A DNA stretch of 64,000 bases from Magnetofaba australis IT-1 (lineage in GTDB: Bacteria; Pseudomonadota; Magnetococcia; Magnetococcales; Magnetococcaceae). How positions within the stretch are numbered: position 1 is the first letter of the stretch; each line of letters opens with the position of its first letter. Below the pieces are notes generated by a model. The model was not told the origin of the DNA. It ran no database searches and saw only the letters and a program-made list of their open reading frames with translations. The translations under genes and the position numbers were made by a program. The stretch spans positions 124,001 to 188,000 of the forward strand of contig NZ_LVJN01000016.1 in NCBI RefSeq assembly GCF_002109495.1, read 5' to 3'. Shown here piece by piece: positions 38,466-47,377 of this stretch.

Positions 38466-38678
38466 ACAGCCCAATGTTTGCCTGACGCAGGCCCGGCTTG
38501 CGCTGACTATTGGCCGCCGACTGGTCGGCGGCGGGGTCTGGGGGCGTTGCCCCCAGCGGGATGTGGGGCGGCGCCCCACGGTGTGGGTGTTGGGAGCTCG
38601 AGGGCGAAGCCCTCGATATCTTCCATCGCCAAAACCGCCAATGTCCGATTTTGAATTCAACTGAGTATAGTGACTATA
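38466..38678 (+). repeat. Hairpin repeat copy H
   Basis: A compact form: head CCAATGTTTGCCTGACGCAGG, GGCCGCCGAC/GTCGGCGGC, CTGGGGGC/GCCCCCAG, GTGGGGC/GCCCCAC and CGAGGGC/GCCCTCG, then ATATCTTCCATCGCC and TTTTGAATTCAAC. It ends in TAGTGACTATA. It occupies the convergent gap between the kinase and the chemoreceptor gene. Confidence 0.83.
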
Positions 38679-38706
38679 AGACGACGCGCTTTGGTGATTC
38701 CTTTGA

Positions 38707-40548
38707 CTACACCATGCGCTTGAGTCTCTGCGCGATGCCGTTGAGGTTCTGCAGCCCGGTTTTGACCTGGGAGATGCCGTCGCCGCTCTCCTTGGCGCCC
38801 ACTTGAATGGTGGACATGGCGCTGACGATCTGCCGGATGGCGGTGGACTGCTGACGCATATTCAGCGAGATCTGCTGCGCGCTCTCGGCGGCGGATTGCA
38901 CCGATTCGGCCACCCCCTGGAAGGCGTCGGCGGTCTGGCGCGTCACCGCCATGCCGCCGTGTATGCTCTGAGCGCCCGCATCGGTGGCTGATACCGCATC
39001 GCTGGCGGCCTGTTGAATTTCATTCACCAGGGTGCTGATGCGCTCGGCCGATTGCTTGCTCTCGCTGGCCAGTTTGCGCGTCTCCATGGCCAATACGGTG
39101 AAACCCTGCCCATGTTCGCCTGCGCGCACCGCCTCAATGGAGGCGTTGATGGCCAGCATCTTGGTCTCATTGGCGAAATCCACCATCAGTTTGGAGATAT
39201 CGGCAATGGCGCCGGTGCGCTCGGAGAGCAGAGTGATCTGCGCCGAGATCGCCTCCATGCGCGCCATCACCTCCTCCATCTGCTCCAAACTCTCCTCCAC
39301 CAGGGTCAAGCCCTGGTGCGAACGGCCCAAGGCGCGCTGCGCGCTTAAGGCGGAGGCGTCGGCCTGATCCGACGACTGCCGCGCCGACGCATTGAGCTCC
39401 TCCAAGGTGACGTTGATCTCATTGACGGCGGTAACCTGCTGGGCGGCGACGCGCTCCTGCTGGGTGGCGGAGGCGGAGATTTGGGTGGAGGAGGCGGAGA
39501 GTACGGTGGAGATCTCGTGCACCGGTTGGCTGATGGCGCGGCTCAGGAGCCAAGCCAGGAACGCGCCCACAATCAGTGCGGCAATCACCGCCAGAATGAT
39601 CACAAAGCGGGTCTGTTTGGCGTTGGTCACCATCTGCTGCTCACTCAGCAGGCTCTTCTGGATGACGCTACCCATCTCATGGAAGTGACCTTTGAGCAGA
39701 TCCAGTTGCGGTTGAGTCTCCTGAGTGAAGATGCGCTCGGCTTCCACCTTGCCCGCCAGATTGCTTTGTGCGCGTTCGCGCATCTGTTTGAGCAGATTGC
39801 GGGTTTTCTCCAGAGCAGGCGTTACGGACTGACGGTAGATTTTGGCCGCTTGCTTATAGTTGCCTTGGCGCAGGGCGTTACGCGCTTTGCGTCCAGCGGC
39901 GTGCAGCGCCACATGTTGCGGTTCAATGGCGTCCAGAAGATGTTTGAGAACGGGATCGGTTTGCAGGGTGGCGCGGTTCTCCCCATGGGAGAGGAAACGT
40001 CCCAAGGCGCACTGTTTGGGATTCCACTCCACGGAGATATCGCGCTCGCGCAGCATGATGCTCTCGGCGATTTTGGCCGACCACGCCATATGATCAGCTA
40101 CGGCGGCGGCCAGCACTCCCGGTAGTTCCGGGTTCGCGTGTTGATACACCTCGGAGATCTTCCAGGCGGACAGATGCAGCAGACGGTGGGGCTCCTCCAC
40201 GGCGGTGAGGATCGGTTTGAGATCCGGCGCCAGCTCCTCGGCGTGGGCGCGCGCGTCGCCGTAGTACCATTGGCCAAAGCCGCAGCGGGTGTGGTCCAGC
40301 TCCACGCCGATCTCATTGACCGCCGGGTCATGAATAAAGGCGCTGACGCTGTTGACCCAGTTGAGGTGGTCCAGCTCCCGTTGCAGCACGCTGCCCTGCA
40401 GGCGATTGCTGGCGGTAACCTCAACGCCGTCGGCGACGATGCGCGAGACGCCAAACAGGGACCAACCGGCAATGATCGCCAGCAGCGCCAGAATGGTTGC
40501 GATGCTGGAGAGAATCTTGGCGCCCAGGGTCAACTGCTTCCAGATCAT
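38707..40548 (-). CDS. Methyl-accepting chemotaxis protein with two CZB-like zinc-binding modules in the sensor
   Basis: A 613-residue chemoreceptor. TM1 is at residues ~12-36 and TM2 at ~313-337, with a long periplasmic region between. That region holds two CZB-like motifs: DHLNWVNSVSAFI with CGFGQWYYG (~60-95), and DHMAWSAKIAES with CALGRFLSHGE (~147-190). Each has the His and Cys of the chemoreceptor zinc-binding domain. The signalling domain follows, with the conserved hairpin near ANETKMLAINASIEAVRAGEHGQGF split as ...LAINASIEAVRAGEHG. There is no CheR-docking pentapeptide at the C terminus. A CZB domain is more often cytoplasmic or C-terminal, so the duplicated extracytoplasmic arrangement is uncommon. 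The expected ligand is zinc or a zinc-dependent oxidant. Confidence 0.85.
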   Translation of the reverse strand: MIWKQLTLGAKILSSIATILALLAIIAGWSLFGVSRIVADGVEVTASNRLQGSVLQRELDHLNWVNSVSAFIHDPAVNEIGVELDHTRCGFGQWYYGDARAHAEELAPDLKPILTAVEEPHRLLHLSAWKISEVYQHANPELPGVLAAAVADHMAWSAKIAESIMLRERDISVEWNPKQCALGRFLSHGENRATLQTDPVLKHLLDAIEPQHVALHAAGRKARNALRQGNYKQAAKIYRQSVTPALEKTRNLLKQMRERAQSNLAGKVEAERIFTQETQPQLDLLKGHFHEMGSVIQKSLLSEQQMVTNAKQTRFVIILAVIAALIVGAFLAWLLSRAISQPVHEISTVLSASSTQISASATQQERVAAQQVTAVNEINVTLEELNASARQSSDQADASALSAQRALGRSHQGLTLVEESLEQMEEVMARMEAISAQITLLSERTGAIADISKLMVDFANETKMLAINASIEAVRAGEHGQGFTVLAMETRKLASESKQSAERISTLVNEIQQAASDAVSATDAGAQSIHGGMAVTRQTADAFQGVAESVQSAAESAQQISLNMRQQSTAIRQIVSAMSTIQVGAKESGDGISQVKTGLQNLNGIAQRLKRMV

Positions 40549-40712
40549 TGCCTTCGCCGCTCCATCATCTGCGTCAATAGCGCCGCTCGGCTCTATTGCA
40601 AAAGAGAAAAAACAGTCTATTCAGAGTAAGCATTGATGGCTGAAAAAACCAGCAATCACTGGTGTTATGACAACGCTTGGGCGGGCTATTGTGATACGCC
40701 GTACGCCTCACT

Positions 40713-41810
40713 TCACAGCGAACATGCAGTGTTGGCGCCGTTCAGCCGCTGTTTGAGGGCCGCCACCCGCGCAAACGCCTGATCAATGCGCGCCACAGAC
40801 AGCACGCCGGAACGCACAGCCTGCACGACACGGCGCGCGATGCGCGCGGGCAGGTGGCGGTCAAAGGCGAAGAAGTTGGACAGCAGCACCAAGTCATTGC
40901 CCGCCGCCAAGGCCGCCAGCGCCGCTTGTTGCGGCGTATTGGCGTAGCTCTCCACGGCGACGACCATCTGCAGATCGTCGGTGATCACCACGCCATCAAA
41001 GCCGATCTCATGACGCAGACGCCCCTCGATCACCCGGGCCGATAACGACGCGGGCGCGTCAGGATCCAACTCCGAAACGAACACATGCGCCGTCATCACC
41101 AAGTCCACCGTATTGGCCTGGGTCAGAAGCCGATAGGGGCGCAGCTCCTCGGCGCGCCAGTCGGCGCTGGCGTTGACCGCGCCTTTGTGGGTGTCGCCGC
41201 AGGCGGTCCCGTGGCCGGGGAAGTGTTTGAGGGCGGTGAGAACGCCCGCATCGCGATGGCCCTGCACGAACGCCTGGGCGTAACGGACTACGCTGCGGGC
41301 ATCGGCGCCGAAACTGCGCCCCCAACGGCCAATGATGGGGCTGTTGGGATTGAGATTAAGATCCACCACCGGGGCCAGATTCAGCGTCACGCCATAACGG
41401 CGCAGCTCACACGCCATCTGTTGGTAGAGCGCGCGCGCCTGCGCGGGGGAGTGGGCGGCGGCGACGCGGGCGGGAGCGGGGAATCCGCTGAACCCATTGC
41501 GGGCGGCGAGGCGGGAGACGCGCCCGCCCTCCTGGTCGATGGCGATGAGCGGGCGGGGAGTTGCGCCGGGCGGCGCCAGCGCAGCGGTGAGTTGAGACAG
41601 CTCGTCGGGGGTGTGAAAATTGTAGTCGTGCAGCAGCACGCCGCCGATGCGTCCGGCGGCCAGATCCCGCCGGGTCTGCTGCGCCCAGGGCGCATCGGGG
41701 CCGACGCCCCGATACCCCACCAGGATCAACTGGCCGACTTTGCGCGCCAGGGCGATCTCATCAGGGTCGGTCAAGCGCGGCGGCGGGGGCCAGTCCAACG
41801 CCCAACGCAT
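40713..41810 (-). CDS. nagZ: Beta-N-acetylhexosaminidase, GH3 (NagZ type)
   Basis: A cytoplasmic peptidoglycan-recycling enzyme that removes GlcNAc from anhydro-muropeptides. The NagZ loop KHFPGHGTACGDTHKG supplies the catalytic Asp-His dyad, and the nucleophile Asp is in VVITDDLQMV. LIAIDQEGGRVSRL and LNLAPVVDLN are GH3 signatures. From the ATG at 41810 it has 365 residues. The first ~12 codons (RWALDWPPPP) do not look like protein, and another frame there reads better (see the disrupted ORF at 41761-42255). The true start may therefore be the TTG at 41774. Repeat copy I lies just upstream and may have cut it off from its operon. Confidence 0.85.
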   Translation of the reverse strand: MRWALDWPPPPRLTDPDEIALARKVGQLILVGYRGVGPDAPWAQQTRRDLAAGRIGGVLLHDYNFHTPDELSQLTAALAPPGATPRPLIAIDQEGGRVSRLAARNGFSGFPAPARVAAAHSPAQARALYQQMACELRRYGVTLNLAPVVDLNLNPNSPIIGRWGRSFGADARSVVRYAQAFVQGHRDAGVLTALKHFPGHGTACGDTHKGAVNASADWRAEELRPYRLLTQANTVDLVMTAHVFVSELDPDAPASLSARVIEGRLRHEIGFDGVVITDDLQMVVAVESYANTPQQAALAALAAGNDLVLLSNFFAFDRHLPARIARRVVQAVRSGVLSVARIDQAFARVAALKQRLNGANTACSL

Positions 41811-42255
41811 CCTGCAGCGCCACAATGGCGTCGCCGCTGGCGTTGATCACGGTAATATAGTCACCCCAATTCAGAATTGCACAGGCTCCTCAATGTTTGT
41901 GTGACACAGGTAAAGCTTGCGCTGACTATTGGCCTCCGGCTGGCCGGAGGCGGGATTCTTAAGGGTCTGTGACCCTTAAGCGGGTGTGGGCGGGCCCACG
42001 ATTCGGCAGGATTGCCGAATCGGACTCGCGCAGCGAGCCCGAAGGGTGAGGGCCATGGATGGCCCGAATCACGGTTTGGCCTTTGGGAGCTCGAGGGCGG
42101 AGCCCTCGATATCTTCTCGCTTCAAATGTCTAATTCTCTTCTGCGGCGACTATAGGATGGCGCTGGGCGTACACTACCGCTCCCAGCGCCCCGGCCAGCA
42201 GCAATAGCGCCGTCACGCCATAACGCCAGAGACGCCGCGCGGGGCGCGCCGCCAT
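41761..42255 (-). pseudogene. Small membrane-anchored ORF interrupted by repeat copy I
   Basis: The frame starts at the ATG at 42255 and encodes a short basic N terminus and one membrane helix (VTALLLLAGALGAVVYA). It enters the repeat after HP and stops at 42130. On the far side of the repeat the sequence reads ITVINASGDAIVALQDALG and stops at 41761. Deleting the repeat and one TA fuses both parts in frame into a 65-residue protein. I do not recognise it. It sits between the thioredoxin gene and nagZ on the same strand. The present truncated product would have 41 residues. Confidence 0.5.
41856..42154 (+). mobile_element. Hairpin MITE-like copy I (299 bp) with clean ends
   Basis: The left end is TATAGTCACC and the right end GGCGACTATA, an inverted pair with TA at each edge. 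Modules: head CAGAATTGCACAGG...AATGTTTGTGTGAC, GCCTCCGGC/GCCGGAGGC (covarying with GCCGCCG/CGGCGGC elsewhere), m1, GTGGGC/GCCCAC, module m3 in inverted orientation, and CGAGGGC/GCCCTCG. Removing it with one TA joins two halves of a reading frame. Confidence 0.85.
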
Positions 42256-42310
42256 TAGCGCCGCCGCCTCTGTCTGTGATCACTCCAGGCGGCAGCGCCG
42301 TGGGCGCAAC

Positions 42311-42844
42311 TCACTCCAGGCCGCCCTCCTGGCGCACCAACTCGCGGATCAGGTCCTGGAAGTTCTTGCTCTTGTAGTGCCCTTCCTTCACAAAGCGCAT
42401 GCTGGCCAGGAAGTGAAACGGGCGCCAGTAGCCGCTCAGGCGGAATAGCTCCTCGCCCTTGGCGTTGAAGTAGACCACGGTGGGGGTGAACATCACCTTG
42501 TGGTTGCGCGCGAACTGCTTCTCCGGCGCGGTTTTGCCATCGAAATCGACGCTTTCGCGGGCGCCGAAGATATCCACCTGCACCGGATAGAAGTAAGTCT
42601 CCATATAGGTGCGCACTTTGGGATCCTGCAGAGTGGTTTCGTGCAGCTGCTTGCAGTAGGGGCACCCCTCCTGCTCAAAGAACAGCATCAGGATCTGATT
42701 GCTCTCGCGGGCGGTGAGCAGATCCTCCTGCATGTCCAGGAAGGTCTCTTTGAAAAACGGCTCATTGGTCAACGCCGCCGCCGGTTTGCTCTGGACCACG
42801 CCCAGCACACAGACCAGCGCCAGCAGGATGAAGAGTTTGCGCAT
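42311..42844 (-). CDS. Periplasmic thioredoxin-fold protein (SoxW-like)
   Basis: A 177-residue protein with a signal peptide (MRKLFILLALVCVLGVVQS, cleavage near AAA at residue 24) and a thioredoxin fold. The redox motif is FFEQEGCPYCKQLHE (CPYC), and FTPTVVYFNAKGEEL contains the cis-Pro. The relatives I know reduce or maintain periplasmic cysteines, including in sulfur oxidation. The gene follows nfeD by one base. The substrate is unknown here; no sox genes are adjacent. Confidence 0.82.
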   Translation of the reverse strand: MRKLFILLALVCVLGVVQSKPAAALTNEPFFKETFLDMQEDLLTARESNQILMLFFEQEGCPYCKQLHETTLQDPKVRTYMETYFYPVQVDIFGARESVDFDGKTAPEKQFARNHKVMFTPTVVYFNAKGEELFRLSGYWRPFHFLASMRFVKEGHYKSKNFQDLIRELVRQEGGLE

Positions 42845-42845
42845 C

Positions 42846-43316
42846 TTAGGATTCCCTCTCTGACTGTGTGGACGCCGCCTCCACGCGCAGCGTCACCCCC
42901 TCCACCGCCACCACCGTCACCACTGCGCCTGCGGGCAGATCCGCGCCGTGAATGCGCCAACTGGCGTCATCCACCCGAATCCGGCCCATGCCGTTGACGA
43001 TGGGTTCGATGAGGGTGAATTGTCGTCCCACGTACTGCGCGCCGCGTTGATTCAACTGCGGCGCGTCGCTCTCTTGGGGATGATGTTTGATCACCCGATG
43101 CCAGATGTAAAGCGCCGCCAGCGACAGCCCTGCAAACAGCAGGGTCTGCCACTTCCAATCCAGTTCAGGAAACAGCAGCAGCGCCGCGCCGGTCACCCCG
43201 GCGGCCACTCCCAGCCAGAGGAAGAAGAACGCCGGGCTGAGCAGTTCGATGATCAGAAACAGCGCCCCGGCGATCCACCAATGCCAGTGGCTGATGACGC
43301 TCCACTCCAGCTCCAT
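42846..43316 (-). CDS. NfeD-family membrane protein
   Basis: A 156-residue short NfeD protein: three membrane helices (residues ~8-65) with IIELLSPAFFFLWLGVAAG, then a C-terminal OB-fold domain (GRQFTLIEPIVNGMGRIRVDD, TVVAVEGVTLRVE). Short NfeD proteins partner SPFH proteins at membrane microdomains. Its start overlaps the stop of the SPFH gene, so the two are translated together. Confidence 0.9.
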   Translation of the reverse strand: MELEWSVISHWHWWIAGALFLIIELLSPAFFFLWLGVAAGVTGAALLLFPELDWKWQTLLFAGLSLAALYIWHRVIKHHPQESDAPQLNQRGAQYVGRQFTLIEPIVNGMGRIRVDDASWRIHGADLPAGAVVTVVAVEGVTLRVEAASTQSERES

Positions 43317-44251
43317 CAGGCGTCCCCCCCAGATTTATCCGGCCGCATCGCCTCTTTGGCCAGCTCCGCCACCCCGCCCAGGGAGCCCAGCACGCCGGTG
43401 GCTTCGATGGGCAGGAACATCACCTTCTGGTTGTCGGCGCTGGCCATATCCCGCAGCGCCTCCACATACTTCTGCGCCACGAAGTAGTTGATCGCCTGCA
43501 CATTGCCCCCGGCAATGGCTTCGGAGACCATGCGCGTGGCTTCGGCTTCGGCCTGAGCCAGACGTTCGCGCGCCTCGGCTTCGCGGAAGGCGGCCTCTTT
43601 CTGCCCTTCGGCTTTGAGGATCGCCGCGCGCTTCTCCCCCTCGGCTTGCAGCACCGCCGCTTGGCGCACCCCTTCGGCCTGCAACACCGCGGCGCGTTTG
43701 TCCCGTTCCGCCTTCATCTGCCGCCCCATGGACTCCACCAGATCCTTGGGCGGCGAGATGTCCTTGATCTCAATGCGGGTCACCTTGATGCCCCACGGAT
43801 TGGTCGCCTCATCCACCACCGACAGCAGGCGCATATTGATCTCATCCCGGCGCGAGAGCAGTTCGTCCAGATCCATGGAGCCCATCACGGTGCGGATGTT
43901 GGTCATGGTGAGGTTGAGGATGGCGTAGTCCAGATTGTTCACCTCATAGGCCGCCGCCGCGCTCTGCACCACCTGAAAGAAGACCACGCCATCCACCTGG
44001 ATCATGGCGTTGTCCTTGGTGATCACCTCTTGTGAGGGCACATCCATCACCTGTTCGCGCATATTGATTTTGTGGCCGACGCGATCAAACACCGGCGTAA
44101 TAATATTCAGACCCGGTTTGAGGGTGCGCTGATAGCGGCCCCAACGCTCCACCGTGTACTCCATTCCCTGCGGCACGACCTTGATGGCCATCAACATAAA
44201 GATCATGGCCAGCACTAAAATGACGATAACTAAGGATGCAATGGGCTCCAT
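43316..44251 (-). CDS. SPFH/stomatin-like membrane protein (QmcA type)
   Basis: A 311-residue protein with an N-terminal membrane segment (residues ~3-25), an SPFH domain (VVPQGMEYTVERWGRYQRTL, INMREQVMDVPSQEVITKDN) and a long coiled coil of Ala/Glu repeats (VLQAEGVRQAAVLQAEGE, residues ~190-250). It forms oligomeric scaffolds that regulate membrane proteases. The ATG at 44251 has GAGGAAT upstream; the longer frame to 44299 lacks one. It is the first gene of a SPFH-nfeD-thioredoxin operon. Confidence 0.9.
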   Translation of the reverse strand: MEPIASLVIVILVLAMIFMLMAIKVVPQGMEYTVERWGRYQRTLKPGLNIITPVFDRVGHKINMREQVMDVPSQEVITKDNAMIQVDGVVFFQVVQSAAAAYEVNNLDYAILNLTMTNIRTVMGSMDLDELLSRRDEINMRLLSVVDEATNPWGIKVTRIEIKDISPPKDLVESMGRQMKAERDKRAAVLQAEGVRQAAVLQAEGEKRAAILKAEGQKEAAFREAEARERLAQAEAEATRMVSEAIAGGNVQAINYFVAQKYVEALRDMASADNQKVMFLPIEATGVLGSLGGVAELAKEAMRPDKSGGDA

Positions 44252-44435
44252 TTTCTCGATTCCTCTATATGCAACAAGGGGGATTGATTGCGGATTCATC
44301 TGGTTGCTTCAGGCCAGATGGTCCCTATAATGCGTAGCAGTATACCGACGGCGGTTGCGGTGGGCCATCGTTTGGCGGTGATTTGCAGGCATTTGTGAAC
44401 TCATTTCAGGCGCATCATTTGCGAGACCGGCATTT

Positions 44436-45959
44436 ATGAACGACCGTCCCAGTCTGTTGCGGCGCATCAAGGCGCTGCTCCATCACCTGCTCGAGGCTTC
44501 CGATAGCCGCGCCCGCCAAGTGTTCAACTTGGTGATGATGATCGTGGTGCTGGCCTCGCTCACCCAGATGGTGCTGGAGGTCAATCCCGATCTGACCGAA
44601 ATCGAACGGCAGTTCTATCAAGAGCTTGAAGAGCTGTTCGCCATCATCTTCCTGATTGAGTATCTGCTGCGCTGGTGGGTCTGTTCGGACCTGTATGATG
44701 ACTTCCAGCATGCGCGCAATCGCTATATACGCCGCCACCATCGCGACGCCCCGGTTTTGATCACCGCACATGCGCTGCGGGTGGCGTTGGCGGCCAAATG
44801 GCGCTGGATGAAGCAGCCGCTGTCGGTGGTCGATCTGCTGGCGATTCTGCCGTTTTTCCGTGTTTTCCGACTGCTGCGGGTGCTCAGAGTGTTGCGGGTG
44901 CTCAAGCTGTTCCGCTACTCCAAGCGTCTGACCTTCTTTAGCGACGTCATCGCCGAGCGCGCGTTTGAACTCACCTCGCTGCTGACCATTGCGGGGATCA
45001 TTTTCGGCATGGTGGCGGTGGCCTTCTATGTGGTGGAGCATGGACAGAATCCCGACGTCACCAATCTGTGGGAGGCGGTCTACTGGAGCCTGATCACCAT
45101 CACCACGGTGGGCTATGGCGACATCACCCCCGCCACCAGCGCCGGTCAGGTGGTGGCGGTGACCGGCACCGTGCTGGGCATGTGGGTGACGGTGTTCATG
45201 ACCTCCATCGTGGTCACTGCGGTCAACGAACGAATGTTTCATCTCAAGGAGCAGCGCATGGAGCGCATGGCGGAACGCCTGAAGAACCACTACATCGTCT
45301 GCGGCATGGGTCGCGTGGGCCATGCGGTGTGCGAAACTCTCAAAGCCGAGGGCTGCGCGTTTGTGGCCATGGACAGCAAACAGGAGTTGGTGGACGAAGC
45401 GATCAATCGCGGCTGGACCGCGCTGTGCGGCGATGTGACCGAGGAGGAGAACTGGGCGCGGTTGGGGTTGGCCAAAGCGCGCTGCGTCATCAGCACCATC
45501 TCCGAAGAGGCCTCCAACATCTATCTGATTCTGGCCATTCGCGAACGGCGTCCCGACGTTTTCCTCATCGTCACCGGGGTGGATGACAACTCCGAGAATC
45601 GCCTGCTCAAACTGGGCGCCGACCGCGCCATCTCGCCGGAGCATGACGGCGGCCAGCACATGGCGTACACCGCGCTGCGCCCCACCGCCATCAATCTGTT
45701 CGATCTGGCGCTCAAGCGCGATCATATCGAGCTGGACATGGAGGAGATCTGCGTGCCGGCGACTGGCGATTTTGTCGACGTGACCGTGGCCGAGGCGGAG
45801 ATTGGGCAACAGTTCGGCATCATCGTAGTCGCCATTGTGCGCGGTCAGGAGACCTTCTTTCCGCCCGCCAACAAGAAGATGCTGGGGGGCGATACATTGG
45901 TTTGCCTGGGGCACTTGGACGATCTGGAGCGTCTGCGCCGCACCATCCAGAGTAGTTAG
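44436..45959 (+). CDS. Voltage-sensor-like potassium channel with RCK (TrkA-N) domain
   Basis: A 507-residue inner-membrane channel. S1-S4 lie at residues ~28-175. The S4 segment FFRVFRLLRVLRVLRVLKLF has a regular pattern of Arg every third position. The pore has the selectivity filter TTVGYGD (~222-229), with S6 after it. The cytoplasmic RCK domain starts at IVCGMGRVGHAVCETL, a Rossmann nucleotide-binding motif, and a TrkA-C-like part ends the protein. A full six-helix voltage sensor plus RCK is of the Kch/BK-like type. Its stop is four bases from the mutY stop on the other strand. Confidence 0.9.
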   Translation: MNDRPSLLRRIKALLHHLLEASDSRARQVFNLVMMIVVLASLTQMVLEVNPDLTEIERQFYQELEELFAIIFLIEYLLRWWVCSDLYDDFQHARNRYIRRHHRDAPVLITAHALRVALAAKWRWMKQPLSVVDLLAILPFFRVFRLLRVLRVLRVLKLFRYSKRLTFFSDVIAERAFELTSLLTIAGIIFGMVAVAFYVVEHGQNPDVTNLWEAVYWSLITITTVGYGDITPATSAGQVVAVTGTVLGMWVTVFMTSIVVTAVNERMFHLKEQRMERMAERLKNHYIVCGMGRVGHAVCETLKAEGCAFVAMDSKQELVDEAINRGWTALCGDVTEEENWARLGLAKARCVISTISEEASNIYLILAIRERRPDVFLIVTGVDDNSENRLLKLGADRAISPEHDGGQHMAYTALRPTAINLFDLALKRDHIELDMEEICVPATGDFVDVTVAEAEIGQQFGIIVVAIVRGQETFFPPANKKMLGGDTLVCLGHLDDLERLRRTIQSS

Positions 45960-45963
45960 CAGA

Positions 45964-47046
45964 TCAGCGGCGCAGCATGGCCAACGCTTTGCGGTGCAGG
46001 GTGGCCATGGGGGTGGCGTCCAGATCCGCCCACGCCGTCCAGCGGTGCGGCTGCTCGGGAAGATCCTCCGTAGGGTGCGCATCGGTCAGGCGCGTCTGAT
46101 AGGGCGTGAGCGCCAAGTGGAAGTGGGTAAAGGTATGCTGGACCGTCTCCAGAGTGTGCAAGGTGGATGAACAGACGCCATAGAGCGCGCACAGCGCCGC
46201 CACATCCACACCCTCCCCGTTATCAGCCATCGCCGATCCCGGCGGCTCCCACATCCCCGCCAGCAACCCTGCATTGGGGCGTTGGCGCAACAGAATCCGC
46301 TCGCCGGACGCATCCACAATCAATAGACACGCCTGATGACGCTGCGGCTTGGCGGCGCGTTTGGGCGCTTTTACTGGGTAGCGCGTGGGCTCCCCCGCCT
46401 GATGCGCCCGGCACCACGCCGCCCAGGGGCAGAGCGGGCATTGGGGTTTGCTGCGGCTGCACAGGGTGGCGCCCAGATCCATGATCGCCTGGGCGTAATC
46501 GCCGGGGCGTTGGGGGCAGGTGAGCTGCTGCGCCAGCGTCCACAACGCGCGTTTGGCGCCGGGTTTGTCCGGCGGCTCGGCGCAGGCGGTGAGGCGGGTG
46601 AGCACCCGTTTGACGTTGCCGTCGAGAATCGCCAGATGGTGATCGCGGCCAATGGCCAGGATCGCCGCTGCGGTGCTGCGTCCCACCCCCGGCAGCGCCT
46701 CCAGCATCTCGGGGCTCTCCGGAAAACAGCCGCCATATTGCCCGGCCACCTGCTGAGCGGCGCGGTGCAGATTGCGCGCGCGGGCGTAGTAGCCCAACCC
46801 CTGCCACAGCCGCAACACATCCTCCTGCTGCGCCGCCGCCAGGCTCTCCACATCGGGAAAATGTTGTAGAAAGGCGGTGTAGTAGGGGATCACCGCCGCC
46901 ACGGTGGTCTGCTGCAGCATGATCTCCGACAGCCAGATGCGATAGAGACTGCGCTCGCCGCGCCACGGCAGATCGCGGCCATGGCGGTCGTAGTGGGCCA
47001 GCAGGCGTTGCGCCAGTTGCGCGGGGTTGTGGGGCGGAGTTAGCAC
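45964..47046 (-). CDS. mutY: A/G-specific adenine DNA glycosylase
   Basis: A 360-residue base-excision repair enzyme that removes adenine opposite 8-oxoguanine. IMLQQTTVAAVIPYY and the helix-hairpin-helix LPGVGRSTAAAILAI with the catalytic Asp in ILDGNVKRVL are present. The 4Fe-4S cluster has C-x6-C-x2-C-x5-C spacing (CSRSKPQCPLCPWAAWC). A NUDIX-like C-terminal domain that reads 8-oxoG follows (LLRQRPNAGLLAGMWEPPG). The start is a GTG at 47046, with no clear ribosome-binding site. Repeat copy J begins 44 bp upstream. Confidence 0.93.
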   Translation of the reverse strand: MLTPPHNPAQLAQRLLAHYDRHGRDLPWRGERSLYRIWLSEIMLQQTTVAAVIPYYTAFLQHFPDVESLAAAQQEDVLRLWQGLGYYARARNLHRAAQQVAGQYGGCFPESPEMLEALPGVGRSTAAAILAIGRDHHLAILDGNVKRVLTRLTACAEPPDKPGAKRALWTLAQQLTCPQRPGDYAQAIMDLGATLCSRSKPQCPLCPWAAWCRAHQAGEPTRYPVKAPKRAAKPQRHQACLLIVDASGERILLRQRPNAGLLAGMWEPPGSAMADNGEGVDVAALCALYGVCSSTLHTLETVQHTFTHFHLALTPYQTRLTDAHPTEDLPEQPHRWTAWADLDATPMATLHRKALAMLRR

Positions 47047-47090
47047 GGGATGGGCTCATGATGTGAAGTGCGGGCGAATGCCGCGCATCA

Positions 47091-47335
47091 TATAGTTGCT
47101 TGAATCCAGAATGACACACATCCAAAGCGCTCAATGTTTGCGTGACGTAGGCTGAGCTTGCGCTGACTATGGGACAAATTTCCAACGGAAATTTGTCGGG
47201 ATTCTTAAGGGTCTGTGACCCTTAAGCGGGTGTGGGCGGAGCCCACGATTTGGATGTTGACCTTGGGAGCTCGAGGGCATAGCCCTCGATATCTTTCAGC
47301 GCCCATATGTTCACTTTTGAATGCTAGCAACTATA
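47091..47335 (+). mobile_element. Hairpin MITE-like copy J (245 bp) with clean ends
   Basis: The left end is TATAGTTGCT and the right end AGCAACTATA, perfectly inverted over 10 bp and flanked by TA. The long head GAATCCAGAATGACAC...AATGTTTGCGTGAC is shared with copy E. Modules are m2 (CAAATTTCC/GGAAATTTG), m1, GTGGGC/GCCCAC and CGAGGGC/GCCCTCG. The tail is ATATGTTCACTTTTGAATGC. It lies between mutY and the SIR2-TPR gene. Confidence 0.87.
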
Positions 47336-47377
47336 GCAGAACCCAGGCGCGCCGCGCCATGCGGCGTCGAATGGGGG

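Noticed and set aside
46223-47185. A 320-residue ORF overlapping mutY in another frame
   Set aside because: It lacks any domain, is Arg/Gly/Ala-rich and begins inside repeat copy J. mutY in the other phase has all expected motifs.
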